Below, piece by piece: positions 44,177 to 54,298 of a DNA stretch of 64,000 nt. A model generated the notes under the pieces. That model saw nothing but the letters and a program-made list of their open reading frames with translations, was not told the origin of the DNA and did not search any database. Position 1 is the first letter of the stretch. Each line of letters begins with the position of its first letter. Source of the stretch: Tissierellia bacterium (lineage in GTDB: Bacteria; Bacillota; Clostridia; Tissierellales; Tepidimicrobiaceae); assembly GCA_012735215.1 (NCBI GenBank), contig JAAYHX010000010.1, forward strand, positions 1-64,000. The letters run 5' to 3'. A program made the position numbers and the translations under genes.

Positions 44177-45226
44177 ATGCATAGGAAGAAAACAAGAAAG
44201 ATTATGGTAGGTAAGGTACCAGTAGGTGGGGATAGTCAAATTTCTGTGCAATCTATGACCAATACTTTGACAAAGGATGTAAAATCCACAGTTAATCAGA
44301 TAAAGGAACTTGAAAGAGAGGGCTGCCACATTATTCGTGCAGCCATAACTGATTATGATGATGCTAAAGCTATAGAGGAGATTAAAAAAGATATAAGCAT
44401 TCCCTTTATTGCTGATATTCAATTTGACTATAAATTAGCCATTGCAGCTGTTGAAAAGGGAGCTGATTGTTTGAGAATTAACCCTGGTAACATAGGGTCA
44501 GTACAAAAGGTAAAAGAGATTATTAAATGCTGTAAAGAGAGAACGGTGCCCATTAGAATAGGAGTTAACTCAGGTTCTATTAAAAAGGAGTACTTGGAAA
44601 AATATAATGGGGTAAATGCTGATTCAATAGTATATAGTGCAATGGAGCAAATAAGATTGTTAGAAGATATGGATTTTAGAGAGATAAAGATCTCTTTAAA
44701 AGCTAGTGATGTTAAACTTACCATAGAAGCATATGAAAAGATGTCACAAATGGTTGATTATCCTTTACATTTGGGAGTTACTGAAGCAGGACCTAAATTA
44801 AGAGGTACTGTTAAATCTGCCATAGGAATAGGGACTTTGTTATCTAAGGGTATTGGAGATACCATTAGAGTATCTTTAACTGGAGATCCAGTTGATGAAG
44901 TAAGAGTTGGAAGAGAGATTTTAAGATCCCTTGACTTGCTGAATGAAGGAGTAGACATTATATCCTGTCCTACATGTGGAAGAACTAAGATCCAGTTGAT
45001 TAAACTAGTAGAGGAAGCAGAAACAAGGCTTGAAAATATTAAAAAACCCATTAAAGTAGCTATAATGGGATGTCCTGTAAATGGTCCAGGAGAAGCAAGA
45101 GAAGCGGATATAGGTATAGCAGGAGGTAATGGGATTGGTATAATATTCAAAAAAGGGAAAGTAATTAAGAAGGTACAAGAAGATAGGTTAATTGATGAGT
45201 TGATTGAAGAGATTAATAATCTTTAA
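44177..45226 (+). CDS. ispG: 4-hydroxy-3-methylbut-2-en-1-yl diphosphate synthase IspG/GcpE (349 aa)
   Basis: Iron-sulfur enzyme of the MEP isoprenoid pathway. It begins RRKTRKIMVGKVPVGGD and SQISVQSMTNTLTKDVKSTV. The 4Fe-4S ligands are the cysteines of ISCPTCGRT and the downstream MGCPVNGPGEA, with the late glutamate in the following segment. Its presence shows use of the MEP pathway, although dxr is not in its common neighbouring place. ATG 44177 has AAGGTGAT upstream. Confidence 0.97.
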   Translation: MHRKKTRKIMVGKVPVGGDSQISVQSMTNTLTKDVKSTVNQIKELEREGCHIIRAAITDYDDAKAIEEIKKDISIPFIADIQFDYKLAIAAVEKGADCLRINPGNIGSVQKVKEIIKCCKERTVPIRIGVNSGSIKKEYLEKYNGVNADSIVYSAMEQIRLLEDMDFREIKISLKASDVKLTIEAYEKMSQMVDYPLHLGVTEAGPKLRGTVKSAIGIGTLLSKGIGDTIRVSLTGDPVDEVRVGREILRSLDLLNEGVDIISCPTCGRTKIQLIKLVEEAETRLENIKKPIKVAIMGCPVNGPGEAREADIGIAGGNGIGIIFKKGKVIKKVQEDRLIDELIEEINNL

Positions 45227-45247
45227 TAAGTGGAGAGGTATGATTAT

Positions 45248-45919
45248 ATGCTAGGAGTAAAAGATATTGTTATTAGATTAATCTTATCTGTACTTCTATC
45301 AAGCATTATTGGCTTGGATAGGGAAAGCATAAACAAACCAGCTGGGTTAAGGACTCATGTATTGGTTTCTCTAGCATCTACATTAATTATGCTGCTTTCC
45401 CTATATTTATCTGATATATATAGTACCGGATATTATTATTCAGATAGATTAGCTTCTCAAGTAATAAGTGGTATTGGCTTTCTTGGTGCAGGGACTATAT
45501 TGAGAAGGGATAAGGGAATCATAACTGGTTTAACTACAGCTGCAAGCCTATGGGCGGTGGCAGCAATAGGCTTGGCAGTTGGTGCCGGTTTTTATATAGG
45601 TGCCGTATTGACTACTGGATTGGTAATTGTTACTTTGATTTTATTCCAAAAATTCAATATTAAATTGCCCAGTAGAAAGAGTAGACTAATAATCAGTTTA
45701 AAAATAATATCTATTGATAAGCCTGGACAGATAGGTAAAATTGGCCAAATACTGGGTAATTACAATGCAAATATTTTGAGCATAGGCATTGAACATACAG
45801 AAAACAAGTTGATTGCTATCAATATGGCAGTTGCTTTAGAAAGCTCTGATTTTACACTTGAAATAGTAAACTCTCTAGAGAATTTAGAGGGAGTTGTGGA
45901 AGTTTTCCAATACAACTAA
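45248..45919 (+). CDS. MgtC/SapB family membrane protein (223 aa)
   Basis: Integral membrane protein with about five helices in the first 140 residues. It carries LLSSIIGLDRESINKPAGLR, THVLVSLASTLIMLLS and SGIGFLGAGTILRRDKGI, the MgtC/SapB core. The soluble C-terminus (about 145-223) is an ACT-like domain. Roles in magnesium homeostasis or membrane ATPase control are known for relatives, not proven here. ATG 45248 is used, with GAGAGG at 45233-45238; GTG 45230 is in frame. Position between ispG and polC is uncommon. Confidence 0.88.
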   Translation: MLGVKDIVIRLILSVLLSSIIGLDRESINKPAGLRTHVLVSLASTLIMLLSLYLSDIYSTGYYYSDRLASQVISGIGFLGAGTILRRDKGIITGLTTAASLWAVAAIGLAVGAGFYIGAVLTTGLVIVTLILFQKFNIKLPSRKSRLIISLKIISIDKPGQIGKIGQILGNYNANILSIGIEHTENKLIAINMAVALESSDFTLEIVNSLENLEGVVEVFQYN

Positions 45920-45938
45920 GGGGGCTAAAGCGAGAATA

Positions 45939-48900
45939 ATGGACAAAGCTGATAAGTTATTAAGGAATATATTTGATAAAAACAATATTTCATTTGATTC
46001 CATTGTTGATTATTTATATGTGGACAAAGTAAAGCTAAATAGAAAAAAGCAAATCCTTAAAATATGTTTAATCTCAAAGAAATTTACATTAGAAAGTAAA
46101 CTTGAAAAGTTAATAGAAATTTTTGAAGAAAAATTTCCTCAGCTAAAAGTAGATTTGTGCATTAGATATGATATATCAGAAGACAAACAGAATTTCATGA
46201 AGGAATATTGGAATAACATACTCTACAACATTGAAAAGAGCATACCCTCTAGCAAATGCTGGATTGAAAAGGTTAAATATTCTTTTGAAGGAGATACTTT
46301 GATCATTTATTCAGATGTTGAAGGGGTTGCTTATGCCTTAAAAAGCAATCAAGTAGATATATTAATTAGAGATAAGATAGAAAAAGAACTAGAGCTAAAT
46401 ATAGATGTCATAATAGACGACTCTAAAGCCGAAAAGGATGAAGACAGATTCATAATGGAGATAGAATCAGAGGCTAAGGAGATTTCCATTGATCTATTAA
46501 AGAATAATGGCCAAGATAAAAAAGCAAATAGTAATAGTTCAGTATCTGTAATCAAAGATTATGTTTTTGGTAGAAAAATCGAAGAAGAACCTATTAAGAT
46601 AAATCAGATTACACTTGATAATAGCTCTGTGATTATATCAGGTGAAGTGTTTTCTATAGAGTATAAGGATTTAAAAGGTAAGAAGAAATTGGCTACCTTT
46701 AATATTACAGATTTGACAGATTCTATAACGGTAAAGGTTTTTCTAAGTGAAAAGCAGTATGAGGAATTCAACGCTAATGTTCGTAGTGGATCCCATGTAA
46801 TAATACAAGGGGATATTCAATTTGATAACTACATGAAATGTATGGTGTTGATGCTAAAATCATTAAATGTGATAGATAAAAATCCAAGGATGGATACTGC
46901 TAAAGAAAAACGAGTAGAACTACATTTACATACTCAGATGAGTGCTATGGATGGGATAACTAGTTTCAAGAAAATTTGCAAACGGGCAAAGGAATGGGGA
47001 CATAAGGCAATTGCAATTACAGATCATGGAGTAGTACAGGGTTTTCCAGAAGCAATGGATGCAGCAAAAGAAACTGGGCTTAAAGTAATCTATGGAGTAG
47101 AAGGATATTTAGTAGATGATAAGAGGTCAATACTAACTAATTTTGATACAGAGAAAGAATTTAATCAGTTTGTTGTTTTTGACATAGAGACTACTGGCCT
47201 TTCTCCAACTAATGATATGATAACTGAAATAGGAGCAGTGAAGATAGTAAATGGCCAAATTGTTGAAGAATACAATCAGTTAATCAATCCAGAAAGAAGT
47301 ATTCCTGAAAATATTGTTGAATTGACAGGCATAACTAATGAGATGGTCAAAAACATGCCAACAATTGATCAAGTACTACCAAAGTTTGAAGAGTTTGTAG
47401 GTGATGCCGTTTTAGTTGCTCATAATGCAGCTTTTGATGTAGGATTTATCAGAGAACAGTTAAGAAGAAGAGGGAAAGAATTAAAAAATCCTATATTGGA
47501 TACATTGGAGTTATCTAGAAACTTGCTTTCTCATCTAAAAAGCCATAAGTTAAATATAATTGCAAAACATCTAAATATTAGCTTAGTAAATCATCATAGA
47601 GCTGTTGATGATGCAAAGGCAACAGCAGAGATATTTCTAAAGTTTATAGAGCTATTAAAGAGAAGAGGAATCAGTGATATTGCAAACATAAATGATATCC
47701 AGTCAAACAAAGGTGACTTTAAAGGTGAATCCTATCATGTTATTATTTTGGTGAAGAACCTAGTTGGATTAAAAAATCTATATAAGCTAATATCCGAATC
47801 CCATTTAAACTATTTTTATAAAAGGCCAAGAATACCAAAGTCCTTATTAAGTAAGCATAGGGAAGGACTTATAATAGGTAGTGCTTGTGAAGCTGGTGAG
47901 CTATATAGAGCCATAATCAGAAACAAGGATGGTAAAGAGATCAATAATATAGTGAAATTCTACGACTATCTAGAAATACAGCCTATAGGTAACAATATGC
48001 ATTTAGTCAGAGATGGATTGGTAGAGGGGGAAGAGGAGCTAAAAAATATAAATAGAAGGATTGTAGAATTGGGAGAGAAATTTGGCAAACCAGTAGTTGC
48101 AACAGGAGATGTACATTTCTTAGATCCCGAAGATGAAGTATATAGAAGAATCTTAATGCATGGTCAGGGGTTTTCAGATGCAGATATCCAACCACCTCTG
48201 TACTTTAAAACTACAGATGAGATGTTAGAGGAATTCAAATATTTAGGTCCAGAGAAGGCTGAGGAAGTGGTTATAAAGAACACGAATTCAATAGCCAATA
48301 TGGTGGAAGACTTACTTCCTATTCCCGATGGAACCTATCCTCCAGTTATAGAAGGGGCAGAAGAAGAGTTAAGGAGCATGACCTATAACAGAGCTATAGA
48401 AATCTATGGGGATCCATTACCCAAGCTTGTAAAAGAGAGACTAGATAAGGAATTAAATTCTATTATAAAGAATGGTTATGCAGTCATGTATATAATTGCT
48501 CAAAAGTTAGTAGCAAAATCTTTGTCTGATGGCTATCTGGTGGGGTCTAGGGGTTCTGTAGGGTCATCTTTTGTTGCTACCATGAGTGGTATCACTGAGG
48601 TTAATCCATTAGTTCCTCATTATTTTTGCCCGAACTGCAAGTATAGTGAATTTATAGAGGATGGTTCTGTAGGTTCAGGGGCAGACTTGCCAGATAAGAC
48701 TTGTCCATCATGTAATACAAAGTTAGAGAAAGACGGCCATGATATTCCCTTTGAAGTGTTCTTAGGTTTTGAGGGAGATAAAGAACCTGATATAGACTTA
48801 AACTTTGCTGGTGAATACCAACCTAGAGCACATAAATATACAGAAGAACTATTCGGTAGGGGTTTTGTATATAGGGCCGGAACTATAGGTACTATTGCAG

Positions 48901-50213
48901 AAAAAACTGCTTATGGTTTTGTCAAAAAGTATTTTGAAGAAAAGGGTAAAAGTGTTCATCCAGCAGAGATTGATAGACTGGTTAAGGGACTAACTGGTAT
49001 CAAGCGTACTTCTGGACAGCATCCAGGCGGGGTAATGATAGTTCCAAGAAATAAGGAAATATATGACTTTACTCCTATACAATACCCGGCCGATGATAAA
49101 AACTCAGGTGTTATAACTACGCATTTTGATTATCATGCGATTAGTGGTAGAATACTAAAGCTTGATATATTAGGCCATGATGTGCCTACTATTATTAGGA
49201 TGCTAGAGGATATAACAGGAGTAGATCCTAGATCCATTCCCCTTGATGATAAAGAGACCATAAAAATTTTCACTAGTCCAGAACCTTTAAATCTTAAAGA
49301 TAATAATTTTCAAATAGATATAGGGAGTTTAGGGATACCAGAGTTCGGGACAAAATTTGTTAGACAAATGCTTTTGGATACAAAGCCTAGTACCTTTGCA
49401 GAGTTAGTAAGAATTAGTGGGCTTTCTCATGGCACGGATGTGTGGCTGAATAATGCTCAGGAATTAGTTAGGAGTGGAAAAGCTACCTTAAGTGAGGTTA
49501 TATCAACAAGGGATGACATTATGCTGTTCTTGATTTATGCTGGGCTAGACAAGAAAAGAGCTTTTAAGATAATGGAAAGGGTTAGAAAGGGTAAAGGATT
49601 AGCTGAAGAGGATATTGAATACATGCAACAGTTTGCTCTTCCAGAATGGTATATAGATTCATGCCAAAAGATAAAGTATATGTTCCCAAAGGCTCACGCA
49701 GTAGCCTATGTAATGATGTCCTTTAGAATTGCATATTTTAAAGTACATTACCCTGAAGCTTTTTATGCAACCTACTTTACCACCAAGGCAGAAGATTTTG
49801 ATGCCCACTTGGTTGCAAAGGGTAAAAGAGCAGTTGATGATAAGGTAAGAGAATTGAACAGCTTAGGTAACAATATGACTGCTAAGGAGAAAAATCTACT
49901 TACTGTTTTAGAAGTGGTTCAGGAGATGTTTGCAAGGGGTTATTCTTTTGCAAAAGTAGATTTGTATAAGTCAGATAGTGACAAATTCATACTAGGGGAA
50001 AATGGAATTATACCACCTCTTAAGTGTTTGGAAGGAGTAGGAGAGACTGCTGCCAGAAATATAGTAAAGGAAAGAGAAATAGAAAAGTTCATTTCAGTAG
50101 AGGATTTGATCAACAGAACTAAGATAAGTAAAACCGTAGTAGAAGCATTGCGTGACCATGGTTGCTTAAGTAACCTACCAGAAACTAATCAAATTAGCCT
50201 TTTTAATATTTGA
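45939..50213 (+). CDS. polC: DNA polymerase III alpha subunit PolC type (1424 aa)
   Basis: Main replicative polymerase of low-GC Gram-positives. Domains in order: an N-terminal region, an OB-fold (about 220-320), a PHP domain beginning RVELHLHTQMSAMDGI near 325, an inserted 3-5 proofreading exonuclease with FVVFDIETTGLSP near 411, and the remaining PHP. A zinc-binding site follows near 896 (CPNCKYSEF...CPSCNTKL), then palm aspartates in EPDIDLNFAGEYQ near 948, and a helix-hairpin-helix near 1360 (CLEGVGETAARNIV). ATG 45939 is chosen, with AAGGGGGC upstream at longer than ideal spacing. Length is normal for clostridial PolC. Confidence 0.98.
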   Translation: MDKADKLLRNIFDKNNISFDSIVDYLYVDKVKLNRKKQILKICLISKKFTLESKLEKLIEIFEEKFPQLKVDLCIRYDISEDKQNFMKEYWNNILYNIEKSIPSSKCWIEKVKYSFEGDTLIIYSDVEGVAYALKSNQVDILIRDKIEKELELNIDVIIDDSKAEKDEDRFIMEIESEAKEISIDLLKNNGQDKKANSNSSVSVIKDYVFGRKIEEEPIKINQITLDNSSVIISGEVFSIEYKDLKGKKKLATFNITDLTDSITVKVFLSEKQYEEFNANVRSGSHVIIQGDIQFDNYMKCMVLMLKSLNVIDKNPRMDTAKEKRVELHLHTQMSAMDGITSFKKICKRAKEWGHKAIAITDHGVVQGFPEAMDAAKETGLKVIYGVEGYLVDDKRSILTNFDTEKEFNQFVVFDIETTGLSPTNDMITEIGAVKIVNGQIVEEYNQLINPERSIPENIVELTGITNEMVKNMPTIDQVLPKFEEFVGDAVLVAHNAAFDVGFIREQLRRRGKELKNPILDTLELSRNLLSHLKSHKLNIIAKHLNISLVNHHRAVDDAKATAEIFLKFIELLKRRGISDIANINDIQSNKGDFKGESYHVIILVKNLVGLKNLYKLISESHLNYFYKRPRIPKSLLSKHREGLIIGSACEAGELYRAIIRNKDGKEINNIVKFYDYLEIQPIGNNMHLVRDGLVEGEEELKNINRRIVELGEKFGKPVVATGDVHFLDPEDEVYRRILMHGQGFSDADIQPPLYFKTTDEMLEEFKYLGPEKAEEVVIKNTNSIANMVEDLLPIPDGTYPPVIEGAEEELRSMTYNRAIEIYGDPLPKLVKERLDKELNSIIKNGYAVMYIIAQKLVAKSLSDGYLVGSRGSVGSSFVATMSGITEVNPLVPHYFCPNCKYSEFIEDGSVGSGADLPDKTCPSCNTKLEKDGHDIPFEVFLGFEGDKEPDIDLNFAGEYQPRAHKYTEELFGRGFVYRAGTIGTIAEKTAYGFVKKYFEEKGKSVHPAEIDRLVKGLTGIKRTSGQHPGGVMIVPRNKEIYDFTPIQYPADDKNSGVITTHFDYHAISGRILKLDILGHDVPTIIRMLEDITGVDPRSIPLDDKETIKIFTSPEPLNLKDNNFQIDIGSLGIPEFGTKFVRQMLLDTKPSTFAELVRISGLSHGTDVWLNNAQELVRSGKATLSEVISTRDDIMLFLIYAGLDKKRAFKIMERVRKGKGLAEEDIEYMQQFALPEWYIDSCQKIKYMFPKAHAVAYVMMSFRIAYFKVHYPEAFYATYFTTKAEDFDAHLVAKGKRAVDDKVRELNSLGNNMTAKEKNLLTVLEVVQEMFARGYSFAKVDLYKSDSDKFILGENGIIPPLKCLEGVGETAARNIVKEREIEKFISVEDLINRTKISKTVVEALRDHGCLSNLPETNQISLFNI

Positions 50214-50237
50214 TTTTTTTAGTTTGTATGATATAAT
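50210..50237 (+). promoter_or_regulatory. SigA promoter upstream of rimP-nusA
   Basis: TTGATT at 50210-50215 and TATAAT at 50232-50237, 16 bases apart, begin inside the last codons of polC. Transcription would start near 50244 and run through a terminator-like hairpin before rimP. Confidence 0.6.
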
Positions 50238-50275
50238 AGTACTAAAGAAGGAAGGCAAAATATTTGAAACCTAGC

Positions 50276-50306
50276 AAGAGTGGGCATATCCCACTCTTAT
50301 TTATTT
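50276..50306 (+). terminator. Hairpin in the rimP leader (terminator or attenuator)
   Basis: AAGAGTGGG at 50276-50284 pairs perfectly with CCCACTCTT at 50290-50298, then ATTTATTT. It follows the rimP promoter and also the polC stop, so it can both end polC transcripts and attenuate rimP-nusA. I recall similar AAGAGTGGG hairpins in front of rimP in other Firmicutes, but I cannot check this here. Confidence 0.65.
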
Positions 50307-50382
50307 AATTTGTTCATGAACTAAGAAAGTATATTTATTTTGGCATTACAAAAACTAGTTATAATCTATTGGAGGTGATTTT

Positions 50383-50847
50383 ATGAGTAGTAGAAACTTA
50401 TTGAGTACAATAAGAAAACATTGTGAACCAATTATTGAGCAATTAGGATACGAGCTAGTTGATTTAGAATTTATAAAAGAAAGTGATGGTAAATACTTAA
50501 GGTTCTACATATGGAAACCTGAAGGAATAACAATAGATGATTGCCAAAATGTTAGTGAGGTTATTGGTGATAAGCTAGATGAAATAGACATAATACAGGA
50601 AAGCTATTATCTAGAGGTTTCTTCTCCTGGCCTAGATAGACCTTTGAAAACTGATAAGGATCTGAAGAGAAACCTAGGTAAAGATATAGAAGTAAGCCTA
50701 TATAAAAGTATAGACAAGAAGAAAAAAATAATAGGAGAGTTAGTTGATTATAATGATGAAAATATTACTGTAAAAAATGAAGATTCTGAGATAATAGAAA
50801 TTGACAGGAAAATAATCTCAAAGATAACTTTGGCTGTAAAATTTTAA
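50383..50847 (+). CDS. rimP: Ribosome maturation factor RimP (154 aa)
   Basis: Helps 30S assembly around S12. The N-terminal domain has CEPIIEQLGYELVDLEFIKE and LRFYIWKPEGITIDDCQNVS. YYLEVSSPGLDRPLKTDKDL is the conserved family hallmark. A small SH3-like C-terminal domain follows. Start ATG 50383 is preceded by GGAGGTGA. It leads the nusA-infB operon as in most bacteria. Confidence 0.97.
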   Translation: MSSRNLLSTIRKHCEPIIEQLGYELVDLEFIKESDGKYLRFYIWKPEGITIDDCQNVSEVIGDKLDEIDIIQESYYLEVSSPGLDRPLKTDKDLKRNLGKDIEVSLYKSIDKKKKIIGELVDYNDENITVKNEDSEIIEIDRKIISKITLAVKF

Positions 50848-50862
50848 GGGAGGGTTATTTTG

Positions 50863-51927
50863 ATGAATGCAGAATTTATAGAGGCCCTTGAAGAAATAGA
50901 AAAAAGTAAGGGAATCTCTAAGGAAACTATTTTAGATGCATTAGAAGCAGCATTAATATCAAGCTATAAGAAAAATTTTGGTACATCCCAAAATGTTGAG
51001 GTAATAATAAATAGAGAGAATGGTGAAATAAAGGTATTTGCTAAAAAGACAGTAGTAGAAGAGGTATCTAACCCTTCACTTGAGATAAGTCTAGAAGATT
51101 CAAGAAAAGTAGATGATAAGTATGAGTTGGGAGATACTGTAATATTAGAAGTAACACCAAAAAACTTTGGTAGAATAGCAGCACAAACTGCCAAACAAGT
51201 TGTAATACAAAGAATTAAAGATGCTGAACGAGAAGTTATATATAATGAATTTGTAAATAGAGAGAATGAAATCATAACTGGGATGGTACAAAGAATTAGT
51301 AAAAACAATGTATATATTGATTTAGGAAAAACAGAAGGCATACTGCCTCCCACAGAACAGATAGAAGGAGAAGTATATAATCAAGGAGATAGGCTGAAAT
51401 TGTATGTTCTTGAAGTAAAGAAAACATCAAAGGGCCCACAAATAATTCTTTCTAGATCTCATCCAGGACTTATTAAAAGACTATTTGAGTTGGAAGTACC
51501 AGAAATACAAGAAGGAATAGTGGAGATTTATGCTATATCAAGAGAAGCAGGTTCAAGGACCAAAATTGCTGTTTATTCTAAGGATCCAAATGTAGAACCG
51601 GTAGGAGCATGTGTAGGACTAAAGGGCAGCAGAGTAAAGGCAATAGTAGATGAACTTAATGGAGAAAAAATTGATATAGTCGTATGGAGTAAAGACATAA
51701 AAGAATTTATAGCAAACAGCTTAAGTCCATCAAGTGTAACAAAAGTAGAAGTAGATGAGAAAAACAAATCGGCTTTAGTAGTTGTACCAGACTATCAGCT
51801 TTCTTTAGCCATAGGTAAGGAAGGTCAAAATGCAAGACTTGCTGCTAAGTTAACCAACTGGAAGATTGATATTAAAAGTGAAAGTCAGTATCAAGAGCTG
51901 GCTCAGGATGGAGATTTAGAATCTTAG
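50863..51927 (+). CDS. nusA: Transcription termination/antitermination protein NusA (354 aa)
   Basis: Binds RNA polymerase and modulates pausing and termination. The N-terminal domain contains FIEALEEIEKSKGISKETIL and AQTAKQVVIQRIKDAER. The S1 domain (about 135-200) has GMVQRISKNNVYIDLGKTEG. KH1 and KH2 follow, with DPNVEPVGACVGLKGSRVKA and VPDYQLSLAIGKEGQNARLA. The acidic C-terminal repeats of proteobacterial NusA are absent, as usual here. ATG 50863 is used; a TTG at 50860 is in frame. Confidence 0.97.
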   Translation: MNAEFIEALEEIEKSKGISKETILDALEAALISSYKKNFGTSQNVEVIINRENGEIKVFAKKTVVEEVSNPSLEISLEDSRKVDDKYELGDTVILEVTPKNFGRIAAQTAKQVVIQRIKDAEREVIYNEFVNRENEIITGMVQRISKNNVYIDLGKTEGILPPTEQIEGEVYNQGDRLKLYVLEVKKTSKGPQIILSRSHPGLIKRLFELEVPEIQEGIVEIYAISREAGSRTKIAVYSKDPNVEPVGACVGLKGSRVKAIVDELNGEKIDIVVWSKDIKEFIANSLSPSSVTKVEVDEKNKSALVVVPDYQLSLAIGKEGQNARLAAKLTNWKIDIKSESQYQELAQDGDLES

Positions 51928-51945
51928 CAATGGGGTGATAATGAT

Positions 51946-52224
51946 TTGAAAAAGAAGAAGCTTCCTATGAGAAAGTGTGTTGCATGTGGTGAAAACAAGC
52001 CTAAAAAAGAACTAATAAGAGTAGTTAGAAGTACAGAAGGCATTGTAGAAATTGACTTAACTGGAAAAAAGAACGGACGAGGTGCCTATATTTGTTCGAG
52101 TACTGAATGTGTGAAAATGGCCAAGAAGAATAAGAATCTTGTTAAAGCCTTAAAAGCAGAGGTGTTAGATGAAGTATATGAAAAGCTATTTGAGTTAATA
52201 GATTCAAATAATGTTTCGGAGTAA
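51946..52224 (+). CDS. rnpM: RNase P modulator RnpM (YlxR), 92 aa
   Basis: Small RNA-binding protein, formerly YlxR, recently reported to bind and modulate RNase P RNA. It shows RKCVACGENKPKKELIRVVR and GKKNGRGAYICSSTEC, the conserved YlxR motifs. Start is TTG 51946, with GGGGTGAT upstream. The ylxQ gene (L7Ae-like) usually located between ylxR and infB is missing: infB starts 33 bases downstream. Confidence 0.92.
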   Translation: MKKKKLPMRKCVACGENKPKKELIRVVRSTEGIVEIDLTGKKNGRGAYICSSTECVKMAKKNKNLVKALKAEVLDEVYEKLFELIDSNNVSE

Positions 52225-52257
52225 TTATCACCTTAAAAATATTAGGGGGTGCATATA

Positions 52258-54285
52258 TTGGCAAAAATAAGAGTATACGAGTTAGCAAAAGAATTAAAAA
52301 TGACTAGCAAAGACCTTATAAGTAAAATAAAAGACTTAGACTTAGATATTAATAGCCATATGAGTTCATTGGAAGAAGAAGAAGCAGAAATGATAAAAGA
52401 GTTAATAGAGGAAGAAAAAAAATTGAATAAATCAAATAATAAAACAAACAAGAAATCAAAAAAACCAGGTAATGGTAAAGAAGATAAACAGAAAAAACAT
52501 ATTAATGATGATAATGTAGATGATAATAAAATAAGTTTAATTGAAATAGAAGATACTATAGTAGTAAAAGATTTTGCTGAAAAAGTTGGTATTAGTGCAA
52601 CAGAGCTAATTACAAAGTTAATAGGATTAGGTGTAATGGCTGGAATGAATGATTCAATAGATTATGAGGTTGCTTCTTTAATTGGAGAAGACTTAGGATT
52701 TAAAGTAATTAAGAAGGGTACCACTGATGATACAGAAGGTGATTTGAAATTAGACTTTGAAGATGATCCTGAAAACCTAAAGCCAAGGGCACCTGTGGTT
52801 ACTGTTATGGGCCATGTTGATCATGGAAAAACATCTTTACTAGATGCAATAAGAAAAACTTCCGTTACCAAAAAAGAAGCTGGTGGAATTACTCAGCATA
52901 TAGGGGCATCAATAGTGAATACTAAAGGTAATAAGATTACTTTCTTGGATACTCCTGGCCATGAAGCCTTTACATCTATGAGGGCAAGGGGAGCTCAAGT
53001 TACAGATATAGCAGTATTAGTTGTAGCAGCCGATGATGGTGTTATGCCTCAAACCATAGAAGCTATTAACCATGCTAGAGCAGCTAAAGTTCCAATTATA
53101 GTAGCAATAAATAAAATGGACAAACCAACTGCAAATCCAGATAGAGTAAAGCAGGAGTTGACAGAACATGGTCTGGTTCCAGAAGAGTGGGGCGGAGATA
53201 CTATTACAGTTCCTGTATCAGCATTAAAGAATGAAGGTTTAGATGAGCTATTAGAGATGATCTTACTGGTGGCTGAAATGCAGGAATTGAAGGCTAATCC
53301 AGACAGGCCAGCGGTAGGAACAGTCATCGAAGCTCAGTTAGACAAGAATAGAGGTCCTGTTGCAACTGTAATTGTACAAAAAGGAACATTAAATGTAGGA
53401 GATGCTGTAATATGTGGTTCAGCTAGCGGTAAAATTAGGGCTATGTTTGATGATAAAGGGAAAAGAGTAAAGAATGCTGGTCCTTCTGTACCAGTTGCAG
53501 TGTTAGGGTTATCTGAAGTTCCAGAAGCTGGAGATAAGCTATATGTTGTTGAGGACGAAAAAGTAGCCAGGGCATATGCAGAGAAGAAGAAAGAGGAAAT
53601 TAGGCAAGAACAACTTAAGGCTACACAAAAAGTATCTTTAGATGGCTTGTTTGAAAAAATACAAGCAGGAGAGATAAAGGATTTAAATGTAATAGTAAAG
53701 GCTGATACAAGAGGAACAATTGATGCTATAAGAAAATCCTTAGAGAAAATTGGAACAGAAACAGAAGAAGTAAAGGTAAACATAATCCATAATGGAGTTG
53801 GGGGGATTACTGAAACTGACGTAATGCTAGCATCTGCTTCTGATGCATTAATTATTGGATTTAATGTTAGACCAACTCTAAATGCAATGGATATGGCTAA
53901 GCTTGAAAAAGTTGATATAAAAACTTATAGAATAATATATGAAGCTATTGAAGATATTAAAGCAGCCATTAAAGGAATGCTAGAACCAAAATATGAAGAA
54001 GAGGTAATAGGCAGAGCTGAAGTCAGAGCGACCTTTAAAGTGCCTAATGTGGGAACAGTTGCTGGTATTTATGTACAACATGGTAAAATAACAAGAAATT
54101 CAACTATTAGATTGCTAAGAAATGATACAGTTATTTACGAAGGTGAAATTGCATCCTTAAAGAGGTTTAAAGATGATGTTCGTGAGATAGCTTCAGGATA
54201 TGAAGGTGGTTTAGGTCTACAAAATTTCAACGACATTAAGGAAGGAGACGTTCTAGAAGCATATATTATGAAGGAAGTAAAGTAG
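52258..54285 (+). CDS. infB: Translation initiation factor IF-2 (675 aa)
   Basis: GTPase that delivers initiator tRNA. The N-terminus is [20 protein letters not shown], followed by a short charged linker and a second IF2_N-like unit around [17 protein letters not shown]. The G domain begins near 178 with [20 protein letters not shown], then [18 protein letters not shown] and INKMDKP. Domains II to IV follow with FNVRPT and [20 protein letters not shown] 52258 gives the family start; GTG 52249 is upstream in frame. GGGGGTG at 52244-52250 is the ribosome binding site. Confidence 0.97.
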   Translation: MAKIRVYELAKELKMTSKDLISKIKDLDLDINSHMSSLEEEEAEMIKELIEEEKKLNKSNNKTNKKSKKPGNGKEDKQKKHINDDNVDDNKISLIEIEDTIVVKDFAEKVGISATELITKLIGLGVMAGMNDSIDYEVASLIGEDLGFKVIKKGTTDDTEGDLKLDFEDDPENLKPRAPVVTVMGHVDHGKTSLLDAIRKTSVTKKEAGGITQHIGASIVNTKGNKITFLDTPGHEAFTSMRARGAQVTDIAVLVVAADDGVMPQTIEAINHARAAKVPIIVAINKMDKPTANPDRVKQELTEHGLVPEEWGGDTITVPVSALKNEGLDELLEMILLVAEMQELKANPDRPAVGTVIEAQLDKNRGPVATVIVQKGTLNVGDAVICGSASGKIRAMFDDKGKRVKNAGPSVPVAVLGLSEVPEAGDKLYVVEDEKVARAYAEKKKEEIRQEQLKATQKVSLDGLFEKIQAGEIKDLNVIVKADTRGTIDAIRKSLEKIGTETEEVKVNIIHNGVGGITETDVMLASASDALIIGFNVRPTLNAMDMAKLEKVDIKTYRIIYEAIEDIKAAIKGMLEPKYEEEVIGRAEVRATFKVPNVGTVAGIYVQHGKITRNSTIRLLRNDTVIYEGEIASLKRFKDDVREIASGYEGGLGLQNFNDIKEGDVLEAYIMKEVK

Positions 54286-54298
54286 AGGTGTGACCTAT

